This document shows, one piece after another, positions 53,900 through 64,000 of a stretch of DNA of 64,000 nucleotides. Within the stretch, counting starts at the first letter, position 1. Every line of letters starts with the position of its first letter. The stretch spans positions 42,963,399-43,027,398 of the forward strand of contig CM018691.1 of the NCBI GenBank assembly GCA_009363875.1, in the 5' to 3' direction. Source of the stretch: Mikania micrantha (taxonomy: Eukaryota; Streptophyta; Magnoliopsida; Asterales; Asteraceae). Both the position numbers and the translations under genes were made by a program. The notes under the pieces were generated by a model, which worked only from the letters and a program-made list of their open reading frames with translations, made no database searches and was not told the origin of the DNA.

Positions 53900-55663
53900 A
53901 TATTCTAAAATGAAATAGAGCCAAAGTATACATGTCTATAAGTTAACATAATATTTATGTCTCAACCAATGTCTCCAAACAAGTGTCTTTTACATGTAAC
54001 TTGTATACTTTTTTCTACTATGTAATTATTCTTTCGTTTTAATTGTTTCAAGTAAGAATTTTTTTTAATTCATTGACTATAAGATAAAAATATAAACCAC
54101 GGAAAAAGTATAATAAATTGTTTTTGTTGATAAAACCTGGCGTAAGATGTGTAAAAATAGTTAGAATTGTTGAAGAAAAAACCTTGTAACCTGATAAGGG
54201 CCTGGAGAAGGCCTCAAAGTATTAACAAATTTCCTACGATCTTTATAGAAAAGCTAAGATATGTGACATATATGTGCTTTAGAATATAAATAGCATATCC
54301 ATGCGTATTTTTATTACCTGATAAGGGCCTCGTGTAGGGCCAAAACTTCTTAAAAAGACTTCATAATCCGTATGAGCCTTGAGAAAGTCTCAAAATACAA
54401 CATATTTGCTTGAGTCTTCAAAGAAATACAAAGATATGCTCTGTATTTATGTTTGAGAACACATATATGTCCATGATCCTTTCATTATTGTGCACCAATC
54501 ACCAGCTCCTTGAGTATTGTTAATGGCCTTGATGAATGGTTAGATGCTGGAAAACTCATAAACTTGTCTCAAAATAGAGCCGTGGAGTAAAGAATAGGAG
54601 CATGTCTTGCACTCAGCCCCACAGATGGCGCCAATGAAGAAACCAAATTCCCACCTTGAGCGGTAAAGAACTAGGGCTACCTCGTGAAGAAGGGGTAGTC
54701 CTCCGGCTTAGATCCGTTATTTCTTCATCGTGAGCAGTAAAGAACATGGGGTTATTAAAAGAGTTTTTTGGTGAGTGAAAGAATGTTAACGATGTGTTTC
54801 TTTGAGAGAGTGAGAGAGGTCCCTTTCTCTAGAGAACACCCATGTGCTTCAAATGAGAAAATTCGTCTTTTACGAGGTGGTTTTGGGCCCTTTCTTAATG
54901 GGCTTGCTAGAATTTGGCTTAATCTCACTCTAGGGGTTAGCCTAACTGTGTTAAAACCAAAATATACCACAACTATGTTCACAATTGAAAATACAAGTTA
55001 TATAATCATAACAGGACCTAAAAAAATATCTCATGGGGGTCGAAAATTTTTATGGGCAATTGTATACTGTTAAATATTTCATATATTTGGAGCAGTTTGA
55101 ATCAGGTCGGGCCAAGCCACCTACAAATGGTAAATCTATAATTAAAAAATGTGAAGGTTCAAGTATCATTTAAAAAAAAGTTCCATGTTATCTAATTATA
55201 CATATTATACTCAAATAACCAAATTTTTCATCATGATAACAACTTTAAACTTTAAATTTATGTTCACAATTGAAAAATATAAGTTTTATCCTATATGATT
55301 CCTAAAAATTATTCATGTAACCCGCAAATGTGAAATATTATGTCTTATTGTTAACGTTACATATGTAAGAGGAGGATTACTTTTTGCTATTGGTTTGTTT
55401 CTTAAAATTGACATTTGAATTACTGATCTTTCTGATTATTATTTGCTTTTAACTGATTCAAAAGCGTCTGATTTGCATCACTAAGAAGTCCTCTTAGTGA
55501 ATTGTGCAATCACAGTTTAATTATAATAGAACCTATTAGTTACTTGCTCCCGTTGTTGACTTTAATGTATGAGTGACTTATTTATGTTTATAAAATAATG
55601 TATGCCTCATATCAATTTTTTTTCTTTGTTAACTGATGTTATATTGTTTTGTCTTTCATATAG
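53900..55663. other. RLP intron sequence with unclassified repeat-like DNA
   Basis: No gene recognised. ACCTGATAAGGGCCT occurs twice (54190 and 54318) in a degenerate duplicated segment. CAGATGGCGCCAATGAAG near 54620 resembles retroelement junction sequence, but no element could be delimited. Confidence 0.5.
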
Positions 55664-55810
55664 CTTTAGCTTCTTTTCATCATCTCCAGATCTTAGATTT
55701 GAGTGATAACAGTTTTATTGGAAGTATCCCATCAATAATAAATTTCTTTTATTCTCTTAAAGCTGTCTCATTTGCTAACAATGCACTTAATGGTTCACTA
55801 ACAAATGATG
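55664..55810 (+). pseudogene. RLP gene, two-LRR exon
   Basis: Between acceptor ATATAG (55658-55663) and donor GTAAG (55811) it encodes LASFHHLQILDLSDNSFIGS and IPSIINFFYSLKAVSFANNA, then LNGSLTNDG: two leucine-rich repeats in 147 nt. The phase is 1 at both ends, matching the exons at 14325 and 20808, and supports one ancient gene across the transposon-filled introns. The next exon starts at 55890 after TTTTGATAG. Confidence 0.82.
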
Positions 55811-55889
55811 GTAAGTTAACTAAAACAAATTAAATTGTTGAATTAAAATAGATAAATGGTGAATCATATATATTTTTCTCTTTTGATAG

Positions 55890-57963
55890 TTTTTTGTAAG
55901 TTAAAAAACCTTCATGAGTTGGATCTAGTTCCATGTTTGATAGAAAGCTACCTGAATGCTTCAATAGGCTATCATCTCTAAAGTTTTTTGATATTTCTTC
56001 AAATCAAATCATCGGAGTAATTTTCCCATCTCTGATTACTAATCTCACATCTCTTGAGTATGTTGATCTTAGCCATAACAAATTTGATGGGTTGTTCTCA
56101 TTGAGCTGGTTCTCTAATCACACGAAGCATGAGTTTGTTTCATTTACAAGTGATAATAACAAGTTTGAGGTGGAAACAGAGGAGCATGTTGGTTGGAGTT
56201 GCATTTTCCAGTTAAAAGTTCTTATACTATTAAGTTGCAATTTAAACAGGCATAAAGGTATTGTTATTCCTAGTTCTCTACTTCACCAACACAAATTAAT
56301 AGAACTTGACATGTCTCATAACTCCTTGGACGGACAGTTTCCAAATTGGTTGATTAAAAATAACACAATGCTACAATTTCTTATTCTAGGCAACAACTCA
56401 TTTGGTGGTATAATTTCTACATCATTCTATAGGAATTATAGTACAAGGTTATTAGATGTTTCTGGAAATCACATGATCGGTCATATTCCCAAAGATATAC
56501 AGGATTCATTTCCTGATTTATTTCATTTGAATTTGTCAAGAAATTCTATTGATGGTGTTATCCCATCTTCAATCGGCGATTTGAGTGGGTTACGTGAACT
56601 TGATTTATCTCATAACTGGTTGTTTGGGGAAGTACTAATTGGATTGCCCTCTTACTTGGAATTGTTAAAACTATCAAATAACAGTTTGCATGGTGAGGTG
56701 CTTTCACGAAACCTCAACTTGAGTTACTTATCAAGGATTCACTTAGACAATAATTGTTTCACCGGTAAAATTGGAAATATGAGTGCCTTCTATGATTTAT
56801 CTGTTTTGGATATCAACAAAAAAATTTTTACGGGTTTGATCGGTGATGCCTTGCCTTCTTCACTTGAGTTTCTTGTCCCAACTCTTCCTCATTATATTTT
56901 CAATATGCAAGGCATATTCATTTGGGTTCCAACAATTTTACCGGACCAATACCTAGCTCCTTACGTAATTTGACTCAAGTTTTGACTTTAGAACTAGGCG
57001 CAAATTATCTGTCAGGTAGGACTCCAAATTTTCTTGGTGATTTAAGCCATTTAAGGTATCTTGTTTTGGGAAAAAATAACTTTCGTGGTTCTATTCAAAA
57101 AAAATTGCGCCACTTAACTTGTGTGAATCTAATTGATCTATCCAATAGTTTACTCTCGGGGTTCAATTCCTCGATGTCTACATGCTCATCAAAGTGACAT
57201 AATTATCACGGACAATCACATTTTTCTTGAAAGCTATGAATTTCATTCTTCTTTTCGGTATAGGAGTTCTCTAGATAAAACTACATATACCTGATTAGAT
57301 AAACAATTTGAAGTAGAAGAGGAAGTTTTGTTCACAACAAAAACCATGTCCATGGCCTACAAGGGTGATGTTCTTGAAATAATGTAAGGATTGGATCTAT
57401 CCTGTAACAAACTCACTGGTAATATTCCAGAAGAACTAGGGTTGTTGACCCATATTAATGCTTTAAACCTGTCTCACAATAGGTAGACTGGACCCATTCC
57501 TGTGACCTTCTCTAATCTTTCAAATATAGAGAGTTTGGACCTCTCTTTTAATAGTTTGACTGGCAAAATTCCATCAGAGCTAATTAAGTTGAACTGGTTA
57601 GAGGTGTTCAATGTCTCTTTTAACAATCTATCAGGGTAAATACCTGAAACGAAAGCACAATTTGGTAGCTTTATCGAAGAGAGTTATAAAGGGAATCCAT
57701 TTCTTTGTGGACCACCGTTGGAAAATAAATGCATGATGTAATATTGATTGGGAACTCAGCAATCAAATGAAGAATCTGGAAGTGATGAGAAATGGTATGA
57801 TATGGATATGGCATCATTGTATGGAAGTTGTAGTTCCATTTGGTTCGTGTTCGTGTTGGGATTTGTAGCTGTTTTTTATATCAATCATTACTGGCGTAGA
57901 TGGTGGTCATATCCACTTCAAAAAAAAAGTATTATTACAGTAAAATCTACTTTATCTCAATAA
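55890..57963 (+). pseudogene. RLP gene, large LRR exon to C-terminus
   Basis: VFCKLKNLHELDL opens the exon, then frameshifts near 55930 and 56915 separate long LRR stretches, e.g. LIELDMSHNSLDGQFPNWLI, FPDLFHLNLSRNSIDGVIPS and LTQVLTLELGANYLSG. From 57222: the island-like SLDKTTYT, FEVEEEVLF segment, then LDLSCNKLTGNIPEELG, LDLSFNSLTGKIPSELIKLN, the cap GNPFLCGPPLENKC, an acidic stretch and a membrane helix SSIWFVFVLGFVAVFYI with a short tail to TAA 57961. Stops occur at about 57195, 57281, 57386, 57484 and 57637. The layout matches RLP receptors of the multi-intron type; the gene is dead. Confidence 0.9.
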
Positions 57964-58022
57964 AATGATGGAGGAGGTTCAATAAACCTAAAATTACAGT
58001 TCAGAGAATTTCATCTTTTCTG

Positions 58023-58145
58023 TATAGTAATTCTCTAGATAAAACTACATATACCTGATTAGATAAAGAATTTGAAGTAGAAGAGGAAGTTGTGTTCCCG
58101 ACACAAACCCTCTCAATGGTCTACAAGGATGATCACTAGCGGATA
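58023..58145 (+). pseudogene. RLP segment fragment, second local copy
   Basis: SNSLDKTTYT, a stop, LDKEFEVEEEVVFPTQTLSM repeats the island-like segment present at 57262-57360, only 60 bp beyond the RLP stop. It is the left end of the 783-bp block that matches 7863-8648. Confidence 0.65.
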
Positions 58146-58805
58146 CAGTGCCAAGTTTAGGGGGGATAGGCCTCTTGTAGGACTTCACTTTCGAATATTA
58201 AAACATATTGTTTTTAAATAATTTGGTTAATTTTGAAACAAAAGAGGCACAAGTCTTACTATAAGTGGACACAAGTCTGATTACAAGGTGCACAAACTTT
58301 ATTATAAAAGGGCATAATTGAAAATGAATAATAAAAATGTGTTCTTTTCATATATTTTATACGAACATTAATTTGTGATGTAACTTTGAAATTGATTATT
58401 TAAGCAATTGTATTTCTAAATACTTTTGATAGGTTTGTTTTGTATTTTAGCTAACCAGAAATTCTTTTTGCCTGAACCGATAGGTTTGTTTTGTGGTTTC
58501 AACTAATCCGACCCGTTTTTTACTTGGACCCATTTTTACTGACCCATTGTTTGCACCCTTAAAAATTTTTTCTGAATCCGCCACTAAAGGTGATGTTTTG
58601 AAACAATGTCAGGATTGGATCTTGTAACAGTTCAATAATTCATTTATATTAATAAGAAATTCGAGAGGCTATATTTTATAAATGTGAATATGGTGATAAT
58701 AATCATAATTATAACGACAACAATAATAGCAATTTCGACATTTTTTTACAAAATACATTTTACAAAAATAATGTTAAAACATTATAAAATGTACAAGTAT
58801 TTTAT
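58023..58805 (+). repeat. Duplicated block, copy 2 (copy 1 at 7863-8648)
   Basis: Collinear with copy 1 to ACAAGTATTTTAT, with scattered substitutions. It stops about 46 bp before Helitron B's 3' end. Confidence 0.9.
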
Positions 58806-59107
58806 TTATACAAAGGGTGAGATTTTGATAACTTACATAAATATATATATACTAGTAGTAAACCCGCGCGATGCGGCGGCTTTACTAATTAAACACGTAA
58901 AACAAAGATGAACAAATCCACATGTGGCTTAGCAAATCCATGTGGATTGTGGATGAACAATCTGATGAAAAAATGCATGTGTTAGAATACTCCTTTAATA
59001 CATGATCTAAATAATCCTTAAATATAAGATATGGCAGTTTATATGTGCTAGATATCTACAAATAGACATAACATTTTATTTGTGCTAGATATCTATAAAC
59101 ACTCCTT

Positions 59108-59698
59108 TATTACATGATCTGAAGCAACATGCCCACCATCAATGCACTTGCAATGAACTTCAACATCTACTTGCTTATCATCTTTTCACCGTTGGGAATG
59201 TTGATCCTGCTATCCAAAGCCCCCTAAACAAAAATTGACATCAAAAAATGTTTAGAACAATCTAGGTGGTCAAATCACCCTACTGGAATTGTGGATTACA
59301 ACAACCATGTGCCTTGAGAGCACCAAAAACACAATTGCCAGTGGTGGTTCTGATAAGACCAACATCCAAAAAACCCTGAAAGGCCTCCTACTCTGTTCTA
59401 GATCAACAGAGTAATCTTCACTAATTCCATACATAATTTAATCTATCAGTTCACATAAATCTGCATGATTATGAGTGGCATCCAAGTAATCAATCAGTAG
59501 GCTACATTTGAAAATAAATGAGCACTCTTCTTTTAGTAAAAAATAAATGAGAATGTAAACACAAATATACCTTCAGCATAGTTTGTGGGCCCACTTTAGA
59601 GCCATAATGAGGCACTTCAAGAGCATATGCTAAAGCAAGAACCATATCACCAACAACGCTTGCAAACACAATTTGTGCAACTATATCCTTCTTGGTCT
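59108..59698 (-). pseudogene. RPL5: Ribosomal protein L5 (RPL5) gene fragment, captured
   Basis: Three exon-like pieces in order on the minus strand. 59698-59573: DIVAQIVFASVVGDMVLALA and YALEVPHYGSKVG. About 59425-59300: EDYSVDLEQSRRPFRV, then in another frame DVGLIRTTTGN-like sequence and VFGALK. About 59225-59108: GALDSRINIPNGEK and, in another frame, VEVHCKCIDGGHVAS. They match the middle of eukaryotic large-subunit protein L5, which binds 5S rRNA. Frameshifts occur in each piece, and a GT donor follows the first. A capture with introns, not a processed copy. Confidence 0.85.
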
Positions 59699-59883
59699 AA
59701 TGCCATCATTAAGGGAATTTTTTTTAAAAAATTACTAAAGGATAAAGCAGGTTACTTTTTAATATATGTTGCTAAAGTTAGTAGACACCAAGACAAACAA
59801 AAATTGAAGAGAATTTGGCACGTAATAAATCTAATAAAAAAACCCAACCAGTTCTTGTCTATAAGTTATTTAATATAAGTTGT

Positions 59884-60108
59884 CTATACTAAAAAATGTT
59901 CTTGTGCATCCAATTGCAATTTGTCATGAGAATTGCCTCTCTGATCTGCATGTATTGACCTTTTGCCCCTACCAGTTCTCCTAGGACTTGAACGTCTAGA
60001 CTTGTATGTTATATCATTATCATCATCATGAGACGATGAAACAAAAGACGTCGAATACTCATTCTGACCTCTGGCATTATCATCATCATGGTAGTTCCGA
60101 GCCATCAA
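59884..60108 (-). other. Unidentified exon-like ORF in Helitron B
   Basis: 74 residues rich in Asp, Arg and Ser (HDDDNARGQNEYSTSF, RRSSPRRTGRGKRS). It could be an exon of another captured gene; no family recognised. Confidence 0.35.
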
Positions 60109-60579
60109 TCATCTAATAAACAACCCCAACTCGATTTAGTGTCTCACCTAACAACCAAAATCATTTTACTTTCTCTAGCCCTTCAATAGTTTCTAAAAAG
60201 GCTAATCCATTTAAATTTGTAGTGAACTTGTTCAAGAAAGACTAATCTTTTCAACCTCTTGTGCTAGTGCTAATGAGGTATGTAAAAGTTTAACCACAAT
60301 AGAAGGTGACTAACTTGGACCAGCTAGGTGTTTGAATTTTAGACATTGCATGATTGTCTATGAAAGAAAAAAAAAGAAGCAGGTGACATAAGTAACTTCA
60401 TTGAAAGAGAAAAAATGTTTATATTAACCATGAAAACATGATTTCAACAAAATGGGACAAGCTTTGCACGGAACTTGGCTGGACTCCATGTCTAGCCTGT
60501 TACTAACCGCAAGCAAACACAAGAAAAAAAGAAATACAAAACAATTAAAAAATATTCACCAATGAAAAAGAAAAATATG

Positions 60580-61046
60580 ACAAACCTTAAGAAAGAATAT
60601 ATCTGCACATTCCATGCATGGGTTAAAAGTTTGGGCTGCTGTGAGCTCATCATGATGATCTTAAGTTGTAATTTTACAACACCTACAATCATTGATGATG
60701 CAAAGATACCAAATCTTTTTCCTAACATTAATATGCATGAAGGTAAATAGAATCATCGATTTTTACCTCATTATCCTCGGAAGCTTGTTGCTTCTAGCAA
60801 TGTCCCTCACAAGAGACCAATATTCATGTGCTCGAGAGTCGAGAATTTGTATCTTATGAAGACCATAGAAACTCTACTTTACCTCCTTCAAGATTCATCC
60901 TAGCAGGTTTCCATATCACAGCGAGGTAATGCCCCACAATTTGTATTTTACCTAAATCACTTCCCATTTTGTTCAACTGTGCAAAACAATCTACTAACCA
61001 GATTTTGACTTTGCATCCAGCAGAGGTCAGTTTGTTAACAAATGAG
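60580..61046 (-). pseudogene. Tyrosyl-tRNA synthetase fragment (cytosolic type), captured
   Basis: The minus strand from 61046 encodes VNKLTSAGCKVKIWLVDCFA, QLNKMGSDLGKIQIVGHYLA and MNLEGGKVEFLWSS, then after a frameshift DSRAHEYWSLVRDIARSNKL, PRIM. A second piece (about 60655-60586) gives DELTAAQTFNPCMECADIFF, LK, followed by a GT donor. These match the Rossmann-fold catalytic core of plant cytosolic tyrosyl-tRNA synthetase, which charges tRNA-Tyr. Introns are retained, stops and frameshifts are present. Confidence 0.85.
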
Positions 61047-62820
61047 CTAACTGGTAGTGACTTTGGAACTGTTTTCTAACTGGATACCTACATTTTCAGT
61101 TTAACATGTTAGAGATAAATGGCCTGAATTGACCCATTTTACAAAACTACTACCACAAATGAATATGTCTAGATATACTTACAGGTTGTAAAGCAAGACC
61201 AGCACGAAATTTTCTTATTATATCAGCTTAAGAAGAAATAAAGCAAGACCAACACAAAATTTTCTAATCAAGTCAAGACCAGCACAAATGAATATGGCCT
61301 GATTATCCACTAATTGCTGCAAGTGGTGGGTTGAACCAACAAAGAACAGGGACCAGTTTAGTGATGCACAAGTTGACATATGGGAATAGAAATAAACAAA
61401 AAAAATATAGATTGTTAAACAATAAATTAGCAACCTAACCTTATACGTCACTGAACTAAAATTAACAAATTAAGCTATTAAGTGATCGAGCTACTTTTGT
61501 GGAAGAAACCTGAGCCAAGTTTAAGTCATTCCTATTAGGAATTGGATGGCTCATAAAGCAATTGTTATACTTAGTGTTACTATGTTATTAATAGTAACTT
61601 GTAAACACCCCACTAACCATTGTAGTTCTTATTATCATAAATGCTATCCTAATTAATGAACCATAAACGCAAAAAAAAGCCAACTAAAGCCCTAAATCAA
61701 AAACTAAAAATGCCAAATAAGTACAAAGATGAGTTTGATTTAAATTTCAAATTAGGTCAGCCCCTTCACCATTGACCTTATTTAGCCCACTTCATATTGG
61801 CCCTACAGGTGTTCATTTATATGAAGCAGCATTGAATCTCTAGACGAAAATTCAACACTACATAGCTCCCCTAGTTTATGCAAATAACCTGAAATTTAAA
61901 AACCACGCATTCCTATCCTAGAACAAAAAACTAATAACGGATCAGATCAAATAAAAACCATCATAAAGCACAATTTGATTCCCTCAGGTAAACAAAAATC
62001 GTGCAAAATTGATTGATGTAAAGTTACCATTGATTGTCTTGCTTAAGGGGACGTGCATGACCGCGTAGACACAAACCAGGCTGTCTATGAGATCCAGATC
62101 ATCTGTTTGTGCTCCTTCTTATGTCCATCTTCCATGATGATTTCTTACATACAAAATGGATTCAGTCAGACGTAGGTATGGAAATTGAGATTTGCGGCCA
62201 AAGATTTCAACAACAGGTGTAAATTAGGGATCCATAAAAGATCTCATTCGAACCAAGAATCGCATATAACAACAAAAATCAAAGAATGCAAACAAAAATG
62301 ACATTAAAAAAACGATCAAGCACATGAGCATGAGACGATTCAACTCAATCGAAATGCCATTACCTTAGTAAAAAAGAGAACTCAAGATCAATCCTTGGTA
62401 TTCTGATGTCGAGAGCTAGCTGCCTTCATCAGGAAGGAGTTGAATCGTAGCAGAAGCAGAAGCCATAAATACAACAAGTGACGATTTGAAAACGAAGCAA
62501 AAGCCATGGATCAACAGGTTTGAATTTTGAAATGGAAGGAACAAATGCAGACTCTCTCTGATTTTAGGGTTTTAAGTGGGAGGCTTCAAATAATGATTTA
62601 TCAGGTTTGAATTTTGAATGCTTTACCTGTTGAGATATTAACGGATTAAGGAAACAAGAATCAAAGGGAACGGTGATAGACAGAAGGATTACCTAGTTGG
62701 GAGAACGAAAGCTAACAATGGTATAACATTTTTTGGGGGAGAAGAAAGTATAAAGCAGGGTTTCAATCGCAACTAAGAAAAAAGATAATTCTGGTGTGAA
62801 CTCAAGCTTAGATTGGTTGT
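61047..62820. other. Helitron B 5' interior, unassigned
   Basis: Mostly non-coding. Minus-strand ATGs at about 62467 (MASASATIQLLPDEG) and 62130 (MEDGHKKEHKQ) could begin captured exons; neither source is recognised. Confidence 0.35.
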
Positions 62821-62888
62821 ACAATAAGCCTATGAAGTTGTATTTTTCTTAATTTTAAGACATTTGTTTTTTATCTCACAAATACTCA

Positions 62889-62948
62889 TTATATAATAGT
62901 AAAGATATATATAAATATATATATATATATATCTTTACTATTATATAA
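62889..62948. repeat. Inverted repeat formed by two head-to-head Helitron 5' ends
   Basis: TTATATAATAGTAAAGA (62889-62905) and TCTTTACTATTATATAA (62932-62948) are perfect inverted 17-mers separated by 26 bp of TA-rich DNA. Each is the 5' end of a Helitron. Confidence 0.9.
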
Positions 62949-64000
62949 AGCATATATGAAAGAGAAAATGGGTAGTTCTTAAAATTTAAGAAATGTACAA
63001 GTGATGTTGCTCAAGGTACAACTGAATAAGCATGTTTCCTCCTGTTTTGAAGCACACGTTTGCTCCTTTGGGTTTCAAAATTTCAAAATTTAAATCATTC
63101 ATTCATGCCCAATCTCTCTTCTTTGAAACACACAGAAAAGGCGACGCAACCACCTCCATCATCTCTCGCCGGCCACCGCCTTCGTCATCTCTCACCGGCA
63201 ACCACCTCTGTCATCTCCCACCGGCAACCACCTCCGACATCTCTAGACAGCAACCACCTCCGACGGCACCCCTGGCGACACAAACAAGTAATGCTAGACG
63301 ACGAAGGTGGTGAACGAACAACGACAACTGTATCCGACAGTGGTCAAAAGAACACCACCATCTGATTTATGCACAGGACAGCAGACACCACTACCCTCGG
63401 TTGCGGCCGAAGAACACCGTTGGTTTGCTAGATCTGTTCTTTAGTCGTTTATTAAGCTTTTTTGTTTATTTCATGAATAAGTCTCAATTGATGGTTGCTT
63501 TTTATGTTGTTTTTCTTTTACAGGTTGAACCCTAATTGGTTTATTAGCAAGTTGAAAATTAGGGTTCACTTTGGGGATCAGCGAGTTGAAAAGTTGCATA
63601 GCCGGTGAATATGGGGGGTTTAAGGTCTTGGTTATAATTTTGGTTGCCTATATGTTGTGTTTGATTCGAAAATCTTCCTCACTAATCTTTAATGTAAATC
63701 TATATATTTATACAATTTATAAGGCAATTTGATCAATAGTTTGATGCAATTTCAGGGGCATGATGTGGAGTTCACGTGATCAATTGTTCCTCACTAATCT
63801 TTAGCAAGAATTTGAGATCAAAATTGATATTTGGAAAGGTATTCCTTATAGTTATGATTCTGTCATAGCATATGAATATTATGCTTATGTTTTGTAGTTT
63901 TATCAGCTATGGTAATTTTGGTAAGGCAACTTGGCTTTTGTTATTTGATTTCGTAGTATGTTTTAATCTTTACATATAGATATACTTCTTATAACGTATT
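62932..64000 (+). mobile_element. Helitron C, 5' part (continues beyond window)
   Basis: TCTTTACTATTATATAAAGC preceded by A is a canonical Helitron 5' end. 63755-64000 is homologous to 38375-38620 of Helitron A. The 3' end is not in the window. Confidence 0.75.
63138..63262 (+). repeat. Tandem repeat of about 26 bp, 4 units, in Helitron C
   Basis: Variants of TCATCTCTCACCGGCAACCA followed by CCTC recur four times. Overlapping short ORFs (63032-63365) translate it as Pro/Ser-rich low complexity and are not considered genes. Confidence 0.7.

Larger units (their letters stand above)
58852..62905 (-). mobile_element. Helitron B, non-autonomous, with captured gene fragments
   Basis: On the minus strand the 5' end is TCTTTACTATTATATAATG (62905 leftward), preceded by A; the 3' end is GCCGCCGCATCGCGCGGG, TTTACTACTAG (to 58852), followed by T. 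Its first 100 bp share GTCTTAAAATTAAGAA, TACAAC and AAGCTTG with Helitron A. No Rep/helicase gene. 4,054 bp, with RPL5 and tyrosyl-tRNA synthetase fragments in the element's own direction. Confidence 0.87.

Noticed and set aside
54755..55073. Overlapping ORFs on both strands near 54.8-55.1 kb
   Set aside because: No recognisable domain; both frames open over the same bases with no family match.
55636..57963. Functional disease-resistance receptor (RLP) gene
   Set aside because: Two frameshifts and several in-frame stops in the last exon, and introns tens of kilobases long filled with transposons.
60492..60750. ORFs at 60492-60728 (-) and 60562-60750 (+)
   Set aside because: They overlap the captured tyrosyl-tRNA synthetase exon in other frames or orientation.
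63032..63365. Overlapping Pro/Ser-rich ORFs
   Set aside because: Two frames open over a 26-bp tandem repeat; low-complexity artefact.

Overview
This is plant nuclear DNA, from a eudicot and probably an Asteraceae (inferred from the style of the repeats, not proven). It is AT-rich and repeat-dense, has no bacterial-type operons, and every recognisable coding sequence is a transposable element, a captured gene fragment or a decayed gene. I see no clearly intact host gene. The window contains no novel enzyme system; what stands out is nested structure.

Layout. 1-6944 is the 3' half of a Tat-type Ty3/gypsy element: pol with a second RNase H domain, a 76-bp tandem array in the 3' UTR, an antisense extra ORF with a probable intron, and the 3' LTR. 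7000-7824 is a gag fragment followed by a copy of the LTR's 3' end. 7863-8648 repeats a block found again at 58023-58805. 9239-12702 is a truncated Sire-type Ty1/copia element (minus strand; LTR and gag). From 14325 to 57963 lie scattered exons of one leucine-rich-repeat receptor-like protein (RLP) gene, with phase-1 introns filled by transposons: an Ale-like copia element (15983-20742, TSD ATTCT), a MITE (21281-22109), a decayed Tekay-like chromovirus (24315 to about 41443, minus strand), Helitron A (31349-39792) inside a Tekay LTR copy, and a 12.1-kb Sire element (41717-53864, TSD ATATA) inside another Tekay LTR fragment. 58852-62905 is Helitron B (minus strand), and 62932 to the window end is the start of Helitron C, head-to-head with B.

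How the parts relate. Helitrons A and B share their 5' 100 bp and a 3' hairpin plus CTAG, sit between A and T in TA tracts, and carry fragments of housekeeping genes: histone H2A (H2A.W-like) and Aurora kinase in A, ribosomal protein L5 and tyrosyl-tRNA synthetase in B. The Sire element has LTRs about 99.2% identical (7 differences in 895 bp by eye), so it inserted recently; the Ale-like LTRs differ by about 5% and are older. The Sire U3 and the spacer before its extra 3' ORF are both packed with the palindrome CTTCNGAAG, and the spacer also has a TATA box, which suggests an internal promoter for the extra ORF.
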